NCBI GenBank assembly: GCA_965662045.1 | Contig: CBFIGE010000009.1 | Span: 1 to 64,000, forward strand | Source of the DNA: UBA3478 sp965662045 | Lineage (GTDB): Bacteria; Bacteroidota; Bacteroidia; Flavobacteriales; Flavobacteriaceae | Direction of reading: 5' to 3' | DNA length: 64,000 nt | Shown here: positions 47,201 through 54,999 of the stretch, one piece after another | Numbering within the stretch: the stretch's first letter is position 1 | Layout: each line of letters begins with the position of its first letter | Notes under the pieces: generated by a model | Seen by the model: the letters and a program-made list of their open reading frames with translations, nothing else | What the model was told of the DNA's origin: nothing | The model's database searches: none | Translations under genes and position numbers: made by a program

Positions 47201-47836
47201 AATGAAGATGAGCTTGGTGCGGTACGCCCCGAGTATTCCTTGATGACCGGATTTATCGGTACGGCCTCGCTGAACCATGCGCTTTCCGAAAATGGCAAGG
47301 ATGAAATCGCCTATCGCTTGTTGCAACAGACTTCCTATCCTTCTTGGTTATATTCCGTAAAGAATGGTGCGACCACGATTTGGGAGCGTCTGAATTCTTA
47401 CACCGTCGAAAATGGTTTTGGTGGAAATAACAGTATGAATTCCTTCAACCATTATTCCTTCGGGGCGGTAGCTGCTTGGATGTATAACTATTCCTTGGGC
47501 ATACAACGCGATCCAGACCATCCCGGATTCAAACAATTCATTTTAAAACCTACACCTGACCCCGATAAAAACATGAAATTTGCCAAGGGCTATTATGATA
47601 GTATGTATGGGCGGATAAAAAGCGAGTGGAAATGGGAGGATGCTAGTTGGAGCTATCAAACCACAATTCCTGCAAATACCACTGCCACCTTACATTTGAA
47701 AACAAATTCCGTAAAAAACATTTCCGTTGGCGGGAAAAAATTGAAAAAAATAAAGGGAATACAAATCCTTCAAAAAGAGGGGGACAAAGTGATTCTTGAA
47801 TTGGCTTCTGGCAGCTATGATTTTAGAATCAAATAA
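44207..47836 (+). CDS. Alpha-L-rhamnosidase, GH78 (long form with inserted domain)
   Basis: A 1,209-residue secreted enzyme (signal peptide through ATLWAQ). N-terminal Ig-like domain (LQTEYRETPLGIDIETPRFS), an N-terminal GH78 sandwich, and the catalytic barrel with FLSIPTDTPARNERMGWSGD, the typical GH78 acid loop. The C-terminal domain begins near NSMNSFNHYSFGAVAAWMY. It is about 300 residues longer than common members because a sandwich-like insert occupies about 155-400, between WIGG and PMLRTEF. It is divergent from the short GH78 gene and probably controlled by the same regulator. Confidence 0.93.
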   Translation: MKLKFDSKYSIVFLLCFVVFPMATLWAQSTPKHLQTEYRETPLGIDIETPRFSWQMETDADQHGQSQTAYQIKMTDEAGEPIWDSQKTASDISLGISYSGEELKPTTRYSWELTVWDQQGKPNTASSWFETGLLDTNPNSARWNNAQWIGGSEEDLVFYSHYLSVFKMDYAIQLDATSKSTKASFVFGGNDARLMDTDKNIQGIEVKKDQSYIRFELDISKVDGTENGLAKFNVYRVGYAPDDSNIIPFRSFDVALSLVNRDNKYDNHTFYAECNFGLFVVYLDGTKEENKIIKDDVESPSPFAPKGFNLNPVGTGNNYISFPMVADIGFYAEAGQKANFSNVHIQNFREPSNILFSESLESEENYHGIYGDKKNLSISDGTFQIEGDETGTLILADPSQNATPMLRTEFKSENKKIVKARLYVTARGIYEMFLNGKRVGEDYFTPGLTQYNKTHQYQAYDVTDQISAGKDNALGALIGEGWWSGNITYSGENWNYFGDRQSLLAQLVITYEDGTKQAITTNDSDWKLFTNGPIRYGSFFQGEVYDATKEKEIEDWATAGYDNSEWKAAVEVPLTGTAYQNEDFNYDNLKLIGQIGESPSIVKSLSPIGMDEIRSGVFVYDMGQNMVGFPEVKLPPGKAGDTITLRYAEVKYPDLSEYEGNTGMVMLENIRAALTQDVYIRKGEEETIRPRFTFHGFRYLEVTGVDSPIPVENVKGHVVSSIKELASNYETSNELVNKLWKNITWSLRGNFLSIPTDTPARNERMGWSGDINVFSKASTYLADVGPFLNRHLLAMRDIQSADGRFTDVAPVGGGFGGTLWGSAGIIVAWEVYQQYGDLELLGEHYDAMKRYVEFLNSKIDPETGVLNEGPLGDWLSPEGYKNEDTELWAVYHLYDLEILTKTARLLGKTEDVADFEKQYQGRKAFFNKTYLDNATGKTLHLGNQAMRFGPPIPEDRQKKKGDFVDTQASYAIPLDLNVLNEGNSHKAIGHLVASIERENEDELGAVRPEYSLMTGFIGTASLNHALSENGKDEIAYRLLQQTSYPSWLYSVKNGATTIWERLNSYTVENGFGGNNSMNSFNHYSFGAVAAWMYNYSLGIQRDPDHPGFKQFILKPTPDPDKNMKFAKGYYDSMYGRIKSEWKWEDASWSYQTTIPANTTATLHLKTNSVKNISVGGKKLKKIKGIQILQKEGDKVILELASGSYDFRIK

Positions 47837-47856
47837 GTTCTATTTGGTAACTAAGT

Positions 47857-49371
47857 TTATTCAACCGAAAGCACAAAACGCACATAACGGGTCATCTGGT
47901 GTTCCCCATTATCTTTTACTTCGGCGATAACATGTAATTCTCCTTTTTGATTGGCAGGTAAGACCAACGAGGCCTCTTGCTCGTTCGGAATTATTTGTGC
48001 CTCCCCCGAATAGCTTCCTACCTCTTTATAAACCCAATAGTTGATATTCAACTCATCGCCGTCCGGATCTGATGCCTCAATTTTTAAGGAAATGGTATCG
48101 CCAGCTTTTGTATCAATTCGTTTCGGAGAAATTGCCTTTATAGAAGGAGGATGGTTGGCATTTTCATAATCCTTTATACACCAGTCGGCCCTAGCAGCAA
48201 AATCCTCTTGTATTGCTTCGACCCATCTTATTTGGGGATAGGTTGGATCCATTTCTTTTGTAAAGGGATTATAATCCGCTGCCGCCTCCCCATCTTCCCA
48301 TCGATTGGGCTGTTCTTTGGATTGCACCAATCGACCTCCCCAACCGCCCCATTCGGGATGGTCGATATTGTCAAGGCCTATATCCATAAGATGGAGATAG
48401 GCGGGGGAATCGCCTTCCGAGATAAAATCATATTTCCCGAAATCACCCCATTGAGTTCCTTTGATTTTATTGATATCGCCATGAATATGTTCATCGTCCC
48501 CCTCTTGTTTTAGGCCATCCCCATAGCTGTAATATTGTTTTAGGAGCGGGCCATGATCATTAATGATTTCCTTGCCCATAAATCCACCTTCAAAGAGATA
48601 ATGCTGAGATTTAGGTACCGCCTGTTTCCAAGGATAGGCAAAACACCAAAACTGGTTGGAGTTGTAAAAAATCTTAAGATCCGGCCAATTTGGGGCAATG
48701 TACTTTCTGTGGGTGGCATCTTGATCTAAAATGGCGTAGATGATCGCCTTATCATTTATCTTTTTTTGTATCGCCCCCCATTCCTCGGCGTCTTTGTATT
48801 CGTCTTCAATGGATTTAAGGGCACGGGCTATGGTATTGGTGCCGCCCCAAACCTGCAAATAGAGGGGTTCCATGTTGTCATCTAAAAGGCTAGCTTTTAT
48901 AAAGTTCGACCCATCCGTATCTTTTTCCATTTCGCCTTCAAAATCGATATTCCCGACTTTTACCAGACTTCTGAGGTCATCGGCAGTAGGAAAACCTTTG
49001 GCATGTTGACTTAGTTTCGGATAAACTTCCTCGTAGGCATCCAGCAAAGGATTCATCCACTCCGTACCAGGCCAGCGAAGATCTGGTATCGCACCGTACA
49101 AATTTTTGGTCATTTCCATTTCGGATGTGAATAGCGTGCCTTTTCCATCACCTTTGTAATGCCACATGGAACTGCTGATGACAAGGCCTTCGATTTTAAA
49201 TTCATTGGCGTACAACAGCATTCTAATGAACGAATCCACATCATCGATTTCGCCATCGGTAGTTACTATCGTTCTTGGTAAATCGGAGACATCCTCTTCA
49301 GATTGCTGTTCTTTTTGTACACAGGCGACCACCATTGCGCAAATAATGAAGAAGCTGAATAAATTTTGCAT
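47857..49371 (-). CDS. DUF1593 nucleoside-hydrolase-like lipoprotein (copy B)
   Basis: A 504-residue lipoprotein (lipobox MVVAC), same length and very similar throughout to the copy at 12568-14082, including TDGEIDDVDSFIRML and the C-terminal Ig-like domain. An upstream in-frame ATG (49401) would add ten residues, but in copy A the aligned codon is ATA while the reading frame is otherwise conserved; the shared ATG at 49371 is therefore the better start. It converges on the long GH78 gene, 20 bp from its stop, and follows LamG-PD40 copy B. Confidence 0.85.
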   Translation of the reverse strand: MQNLFSFFIICAMVVACVQKEQQSEEDVSDLPRTIVTTDGEIDDVDSFIRMLLYANEFKIEGLVISSSMWHYKGDGKGTLFTSEMEMTKNLYGAIPDLRWPGTEWMNPLLDAYEEVYPKLSQHAKGFPTADDLRSLVKVGNIDFEGEMEKDTDGSNFIKASLLDDNMEPLYLQVWGGTNTIARALKSIEDEYKDAEEWGAIQKKINDKAIIYAILDQDATHRKYIAPNWPDLKIFYNSNQFWCFAYPWKQAVPKSQHYLFEGGFMGKEIINDHGPLLKQYYSYGDGLKQEGDDEHIHGDINKIKGTQWGDFGKYDFISEGDSPAYLHLMDIGLDNIDHPEWGGWGGRLVQSKEQPNRWEDGEAAADYNPFTKEMDPTYPQIRWVEAIQEDFAARADWCIKDYENANHPPSIKAISPKRIDTKAGDTISLKIEASDPDGDELNINYWVYKEVGSYSGEAQIIPNEQEASLVLPANQKGELHVIAEVKDNGEHQMTRYVRFVLSVE

Positions 49372-49410
49372 ACTAGTTTTCTTATTTTGAACTCGTCTCA
49401 TGGTTTTCTT

Positions 49411-50919
49411 TTACCTCGTATTGGTCACAAAAGCTATTTTCTTACTATCTGGAGACCAGCTCGGTACATTGATAGTCCCTTGGCCCCCGTAGATATATCC
49501 GATTATTTTGGGTGTACCACCTTCATAAGGCATCAACCGTAAAAGACAGTGTTTGTAAAATGGATGGCTACTTGGGTCGATGTCCTTCGGAAAGGAAATA
49601 AAAACGATCCATTTCTTATCCGGACTAATATGAGGGAACCAATCATTGTAATCATCAAAGGTCAACTGAATTTGATTCTTCCCGTCAGCATCCATACGCC
49701 AAAGTTGCATTCTCCCGCTACGGGTCGAGTTGAAAAAGATATGTTTTCCATCGGGACTATATTCAGGCCCATCATCCAAAGTGGCAAGGTCGGTCAATTT
49801 TTCTTCTTTTCCGGAATCGATGTCTATGGTAATGATATTGTACGCATCGTCCCGGTTTCCAGTAAAGACCATTTTAGTGTTGTCTGGAGACCATCCGTGA
49901 AAATAGGAAGCTCCGACCCCTGGTTTTGTGACCATCTTGGGCAAAGAATCACCCTCAGCGGTCATATAGTACAGCGCAGAAGTGCCACCATCTTCCTGGT
50001 TATGGTTGCTTATTCCCAATATTTTGCCATCAAAGGTCAGAACATGGTCGTTATTGTTGTTTACCGCGAAACCGGTATTCAGTGGGGTAATGGAGTTGGT
50101 GGAAAGTCGGTAGTTATACAAATACCCTTTGGAGTTATATATTAACCTTTTTCCGTCAACTGTCCAGTTGGGCGCCTGTATCGAATGTGCAGATTGGTAG
50201 ATGATTTTCCGAAGTCCGGTCTCAACGTCCATTAGCTCTAAATTACTACCAAGATAATCAAGATAAGGTGTATAATCGGGATCTACTGGTCTGATGATTC
50301 GAACATTCCTATAGATGGCACTTTCACTAACATCGGGATTGTGGGAGCATACGTAGATTCCAATATATAACTCGTTATCCATCTGCATATTATCCAAAGT
50401 CAAGCTGGTAAATTCTTCACCGAACTTAGCAGTGGACATTACATAGGTATCCCCTTTTCTTTCTAATTGAATCACGTCGGGAGAGGTTGCGGCGGAAACC
50501 ACTTCTTCAGTATCGGCCGCAACAGCTTTGCGATATTGTAACGAGGTGAGCCCGTCACCATGGGTACTCGCATTAACGTGCTTCGAGTTGGGATCCAAAC
50601 TGTTTTTGATGATCCATCCTACTTTTCGGTGGGGGTCAACTCCGGACCCGACAAATTCGACTTCGGCCCTAAGGATAAAATCGCCTTGAATGGTCGTCCA
50701 CAAATATTGAAATTCGTCCGATCCGAACCACATATTGGTGCCGGAACCGCTCAAGGTATAGGTTTGATTTTCAGCGGTGTATTCCGCTTTTCCTTCTATT
50801 TTACAGTTACCTATATCGACATTCCTATCGAATATTCCTATTCGGCTTTGCGCCGATACCCCTGACCAGCAAAACTGCAATAGTATGAAGATGATGACAT
50901 AAGGTTTTAAGTTTTTCAT
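49411..50919 (-). CDS. LamG/DUF1349-like plus PD40 beta-propeller protein (copy B)
   Basis: A 502-residue secreted protein, same length as copy A (14122-15630), with signal peptide MKNLKPYVIIFILLQFCWSG. I use ATG 50919; the longer frame from 50970 would place 17 polar residues before the signal peptide. It has the same sandwich domain and PD40 repeats. Here it directly follows the esterase gene, without the GH67 gene that separates them in copy A. Confidence 0.83.
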   Translation of the reverse strand: MKNLKPYVIIFILLQFCWSGVSAQSRIGIFDRNVDIGNCKIEGKAEYTAENQTYTLSGSGTNMWFGSDEFQYLWTTIQGDFILRAEVEFVGSGVDPHRKVGWIIKNSLDPNSKHVNASTHGDGLTSLQYRKAVAADTEEVVSAATSPDVIQLERKGDTYVMSTAKFGEEFTSLTLDNMQMDNELYIGIYVCSHNPDVSESAIYRNVRIIRPVDPDYTPYLDYLGSNLELMDVETGLRKIIYQSAHSIQAPNWTVDGKRLIYNSKGYLYNYRLSTNSITPLNTGFAVNNNNDHVLTFDGKILGISNHNQEDGGTSALYYMTAEGDSLPKMVTKPGVGASYFHGWSPDNTKMVFTGNRDDAYNIITIDIDSGKEEKLTDLATLDDGPEYSPDGKHIFFNSTRSGRMQLWRMDADGKNQIQLTFDDYNDWFPHISPDKKWIVFISFPKDIDPSSHPFYKHCLLRLMPYEGGTPKIIGYIYGGQGTINVPSWSPDSKKIAFVTNTR

Positions 50920-50990
50920 TTTTAAAGTATTATTTGTCTTTTTTGAAATTTTGAGAGATTTTAAAGTCAATGAATGTATTGGTTTTTTGT

Positions 50991-52022
50991 TTATTCAAAA
51001 TCAAGATATAAATCAAAAAAAGGTAGTACCTGTTGAGGTATGCGTCCTTCATGGGTATAAATATTATTGACATGCGTGCCAATATATTCCTCGGAAAAAT
51101 GGGCGATTCCCACATTTTCAAGTTGTTGGCTGAACATTTTGCATTGGATCGTAAAACGTTCGCCTGCATTTCGGCCCCAATCCAATTTTATGGCTTTCAA
51201 TTTTTTTAGATTATCCAAGTAATCTGGAATCATATAAAAAGGCATGTTTTCATGCCATTTTTTCAAAATTTCTTGGTTTACTTTCATTTCTTCATTTACA
51301 TATTCAAACGGAACATCACAATAAAAGGGAGCTTTGTTTGGATTAGGTGACCATGAGCGTCCGAAGGCAACTACGACTTTACCAAAATAGGTTTTGGCAA
51401 GATCATCAATGGTCTTTACTTCGGCAAATTCCTTGTAGGTATTACTATTTGGGCCGTATTCCCGTACAATGGCCAAGGCACCGGGGCTTATCGCATAGAC
51501 TGAACTAAAGACATCCGGATGTTTCATGGCATGTTTCAACGCTCCATAACCGCCCATACTATGGCCCGTGATACCGCGACTTTCTTTTTTTGCCAATGTT
51601 CGATAATTGGTATCCATATATGAAACCAAATCAAACACGGTAAAGTCCTCCCAATTTCCGAATACTTCCGAGTTGGAATAAAAACTACCATCATATGTGG
51701 TTTTCTGGTCGGGAATGACCATAATGAACGGATCAATCTTTTGTTCATGAATAGCGTAATCGAGCAAGTCTTTCATTCGTTCCATCAATTTGTCATCGGT
51801 TAAAAAACCATGAAGAAAGTAAATGACAGGATATTTTTTATTGGAAGTCTCATAATTTGGCGGCAAATACACCGAAACTGAGCGTGTTGGGTTTTCACCA
51901 AAATCGTTTTCAAGATTTTTGGAATACAACGAATCGGTTACCACAGAACCACTTAAAACAGTCTGCCCATAAACGGTCAGGATAATGAAACTAAATACGA
52001 CAAATAAAAATGTTTTTTTCAT
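50991..52022 (-). CDS. CE1-type secreted esterase (complete copy B)
   Basis: A 343-residue alpha/beta hydrolase of the esterase-D/acetylxylan or feruloyl esterase group. Signal peptide MKKTFLFVVFSFIILTVYG; oxyanion region YPVIYFLHGF; nucleophile elbow RGITGHSMGGYGAL. Near-identical to the truncated copy at 17903-18710 from residue 76 on. It probably removes acyl groups from polysaccharide side chains. It is followed downstream by LamG-PD40 and DUF1593, and lies 10 bp behind the AtuA-like gene. Confidence 0.88.
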   Translation of the reverse strand: MKKTFLFVVFSFIILTVYGQTVLSGSVVTDSLYSKNLENDFGENPTRSVSVYLPPNYETSNKKYPVIYFLHGFLTDDKLMERMKDLLDYAIHEQKIDPFIMVIPDQKTTYDGSFYSNSEVFGNWEDFTVFDLVSYMDTNYRTLAKKESRGITGHSMGGYGALKHAMKHPDVFSSVYAISPGALAIVREYGPNSNTYKEFAEVKTIDDLAKTYFGKVVVAFGRSWSPNPNKAPFYCDVPFEYVNEEMKVNQEILKKWHENMPFYMIPDYLDNLKKLKAIKLDWGRNAGERFTIQCKMFSQQLENVGIAHFSEEYIGTHVNNIYTHEGRIPQQVLPFFDLYLDFE

Positions 52023-52032
52023 GTGTTACTTT

Positions 52033-52332
52033 TTAAATATTCATCTCCAGCAAATGGGAAGCTAACGACTTTCCATGTTTGTCCAAAGCTAAAGAACGGG
52101 TAACGCCGCCCCCAAGAGCATCGTGCATCACAAAATTTAGCGCAGCTATTTTTGGTAATTCATATCTGATTACTTCGCCTTTTACATCTCTCGAAAAGTG
52201 TTTTTTGACTTTTTCAGCAGTAACTTTCTCGGTCAGTATTGGGTAGTCCTTCTCATTATAAGCGATAACAGAAACATTGACAATATTTCCCTTATCTCCA
52301 GTTCTGGAATGTGCTATTTCCCTTAACTTCAT
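52033..52332 (-). CDS. AtuA C-terminal-like small protein
   Basis: A 99-residue protein matching the small ferredoxin-fold tail domain seen at the end of AtuA/DUF1446 proteins (MKLREIAHSRTGDKGNIVNV, later MHDALGGGVTRSLALDKHGK). Its ATG follows the stop of the large subunit with no gap. The two together equal one longer AtuA polypeptide found elsewhere. Role unknown; probably a complex partner of the large subunit. Confidence 0.8.
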   Translation of the reverse strand: MKLREIAHSRTGDKGNIVNVSVIAYNEKDYPILTEKVTAEKVKKHFSRDVKGEVIRYELPKIAALNFVMHDALGGGVTRSLALDKHGKSLASHLLEMNI

Positions 52333-53682
52333 TTATACTGTTTTATAATGAATCTCTGGTTGTACCAAATCTTCATCTATTAATATGGATTGTATGGCGA
52401 TAATTTCTTGAACGGACTTCGTTGCACCGCCGCCACTTGCCGGCCCATTGGTATATAAAGCCTCCACCTCGTTGCCAATTTTAGCAGCATCTTTACTTGA
52501 AGTTGTTCGTGCCGCTACGCGAACCCTAACCTCATATGGAGTTTCACTGGAAACACCATTTCCATAAAGTGAATTTTGTCCAATAATATCATAACGAATA
52601 TCCTTTTGTTCGGGCAAATACTTTGTAATTCTCTTTTTAAGTATTGCAATTGCCAGTTGAGCTCTTTCCGCGGCACCAGGTCCGCCATAACTCATTTGCC
52701 CTTCTCCGATAAAACCATCCTTGTAACCAATCGAAACTTTTAGTTTCCCTGTTTTTTCCCTGCCAGTGCCTCCGTGAACTGCAACCTTATCTTTTTCTTC
52801 TTCTTTGAAAGTTACAGAACTAAAATCGGCCACGACATCAGGAGTTAAATAATGTTTTGGATCATGAATTTCATATAGCAATTGTTCTTTGCACGTAGCT
52901 GAGCTTACAAGTCCTCCGCTATCGGCAAGTTTGGTAATACTAAATTCTCCATTCGAGCTAACTTCGGCAATCGGAAAACCCAAATTGTCCAAATCTGGGA
53001 CATCCTTATATCCCGGATCTGCAAAATATCCTCCTGTGATATGCCCTGCACATTCCATCAAATGCCCTAAAACAGTCCCTTTTCCTAATAAATCATAGTC
53101 TGTAAAAGTCCAATTGAACTCGTGTATCAGAGGCGCGAGAAAAAGTGATGGGTCGGCAACCCTTCCGGTCAGTACAATATCGGCGTCATATTTGAGAGCT
53201 TCAACGATTGCAGCAGCACCTAAATACGCATTAGCCGAAATAATGGAATCACGAATGGTGGCCATTGGCTTTTGGGTTTCTAAAAGTTGATAGTGTTTTT
53301 TTTCAATTAGATGTAAAACATCATCGCCCGTGATTGCCGCCACTTTTAGGTTTTTCAAACCTAAAGATTTTGCAACTTCGATGGTTTTTTCCATCGCCGC
53401 CAAGGGATTAGCCGCTCCCATATTGGTTATGATTTTCACATTGTTTTTAACACAGTCGGGAAGGCAGATACGCATGCGTTCTTCGAGCAACGGGTCATAA
53501 CCCATTTTCGGATCAATGGCTTTTCGCTGTTGGGCCAAGGCAGTCGTACGTTCTGCCAAACACTCAAAAATCAAATAGTCGAGATTGCCTTTTTTTGCAA
53601 GTTCCAATGCTGGTTCAATGCGATCGCCAGAATAACCGGCACCCGAGCCTATTCTTAGCTTTGATCTTAGTTGTTTGGCCAT
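52333..53682 (-). CDS. AtuA/DUF1446 family protein, large subunit
   Basis: A 449-residue cytoplasmic protein (LRIGSGAGYSGDRIEPALEL at the start, TGRVADPSLFLAPLIHEFNW, GHLMECAGHITGGYF). AtuA proteins occur in acyclic terpene and other acyl-CoA catabolic loci, but many members sit in unrelated acid-utilisation operons. Here the partners are a CitMHS carboxylate transporter and a carboxylesterase, suggesting use of an organic acid released from an ester. No reaction can be assigned. Confidence 0.8.
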   Translation of the reverse strand: MAKQLRSKLRIGSGAGYSGDRIEPALELAKKGNLDYLIFECLAERTTALAQQRKAIDPKMGYDPLLEERMRICLPDCVKNNVKIITNMGAANPLAAMEKTIEVAKSLGLKNLKVAAITGDDVLHLIEKKHYQLLETQKPMATIRDSIISANAYLGAAAIVEALKYDADIVLTGRVADPSLFLAPLIHEFNWTFTDYDLLGKGTVLGHLMECAGHITGGYFADPGYKDVPDLDNLGFPIAEVSSNGEFSITKLADSGGLVSSATCKEQLLYEIHDPKHYLTPDVVADFSSVTFKEEEKDKVAVHGGTGREKTGKLKVSIGYKDGFIGEGQMSYGGPGAAERAQLAIAILKKRITKYLPEQKDIRYDIIGQNSLYGNGVSSETPYEVRVRVAARTTSSKDAAKIGNEVEALYTNGPASGGGATKSVQEIIAIQSILIDEDLVQPEIHYKTV

Positions 53683-53697
53683 GTGTTAATTTATTGA

Positions 53698-54999
53698 TCA
53701 AAGGGGGATTGTTCCTATTAAGATAGCGACTATTGTCATTACAATGGTAGTGGCAAAGGCATATTTAAAAGTAAATCGTTGATGCTCTGCCAAATCTATC
53801 TTGGCAAGACCTATTAGCAAAAATGTGGAGGCCGTAAGCGGACTCAAAGGAAACCCAGTAGTCATTTGCCCCAAGATAGCGGCCTGCCCTACACTGATCT
53901 GGGCAACACCCATCTCTCCTGCCACCTCCGCCATAACGGGCAGAAAGCCAAAATAAAAGGAATCAGGGGTAAATACCATGCTAAGGGGCATACTGCTCAC
54001 CGCCATCAACACCGGTATGCGTTGGCCTACACTTGGTGGGATAACATTTGCAGTTGCCTGCGCCATTTCCGTGATCATTCCCGATTCGGTCATTATGCCC
54101 AAAAAAACTCCTGCCGCCAATAAAATACTTGCCATTAATAAAGCGGCTTTGGCATGGGCGTCGATTCGATTTTTTTGTTCCGCAATATTGCCGTAATTGA
54201 CAACTAAAGCAATAATAGTCCCTAGCATAAATAGAATGGCCGGGGCTATTATTCCAGAAATCAAAATGATGATTACCAAAAGTGTCAGTGCAATATTGAA
54301 CCAAAAAAGTTTGGGCCTTCTCAATTTTTTTTCTTCCTCGGATAGTGTTCTTACAAAAGTTTCCTTTATTGCACCCTTATGGATTGCACCTAATCTTTTG
54401 GCTTCCTTTTTGCCTAAATACCAGGCAACTCCTAAAACAAAAAGCAGCCCGAATAATTGTGGGATTATTATCGGGGTGTACAAATCCGTGACCTTCACTT
54501 GAAGAGCTGTAGCGGCCCGTATCGTTGGTCCGCCCCATGGAACCAAGTTCATGGTGCCTGCGCCCAAGGCCACCACGCACGCCAAAACGCGCTTGTCCAT
54601 TTCTAGTTTTTCGAACAAGGGGAGCATAGCGGGAATAGCTATCAAAAAAGTTACCGCACCGGAACCATCTAAATGTACTATCATGGCCAAAACAGCGGCA
54701 CCGATCGTAATTTTTACCGGGTCGTTGCCAACAAGTTTGAGGATACGGTCGATTATTGGGTCGAACATACCCGCGTCAGTTAGAATACCAAAAAATAATA
54801 TGGCAAATACGAACATCGCAACAATAGGAGCGATATTCTTAATACCTGTTATAGCAAAGTTTGCGGTTTCAAAACCAAATCCGGCTATTAAGGCCCCAAT
54901 GATAGGAACCAATATCAAAGCTGATAAGGCACTTACCCTTTTTGAAAGGATAAGCGCCAACAAAACAATGGTTATCGATATGCCAGTAAAGAGAATCAA
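53698..54999 (-). CDS. CitMHS-family carboxylate transporter
   Basis: A 433-residue membrane protein with about 12 hydrophobic segments. Family-like features are MIVHLDGSGAVTFLIAIPAM, VALGAGTMNLVPWGGPTIRA and AILGQMTTGFPLSPLTAS. CitMHS proteins transport metal-citrate complexes or related carboxylates with protons. It overlaps the upstream carboxylesterase stop by 4 bp and lies 15 bp before the AtuA gene, giving a tight operon. Confidence 0.88.
   Translation of the reverse strand: MILFTGISITIVLLALILSKRVSALSALILVPIIGALIAGFGFETANFAITGIKNIAPIVAMFVFAILFFGILTDAGMFDPIIDRILKLVGNDPVKITIGAAVLAMIVHLDGSGAVTFLIAIPAMLPLFEKLEMDKRVLACVVALGAGTMNLVPWGGPTIRAATALQVKVTDLYTPIIIPQLFGLLFVLGVAWYLGKKEAKRLGAIHKGAIKETFVRTLSEEEKKLRRPKLFWFNIALTLLVIIILISGIIAPAILFMLGTIIALVVNYGNIAEQKNRIDAHAKAALLMASILLAAGVFLGIMTESGMITEMAQATANVIPPSVGQRIPVLMAVSSMPLSMVFTPDSFYFGFLPVMAEVAGEMGVAQISVGQAAILGQMTTGFPLSPLTASTFLLIGLAKIDLAEHQRFTFKYAFATTIVMTIVAILIGTIPL

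Noticed and set aside
49372..49401. Longer start for DUF1593 copy B
   Set aside because: The aligned codon in copy A is ATA, so the shared inner ATG is preferred.
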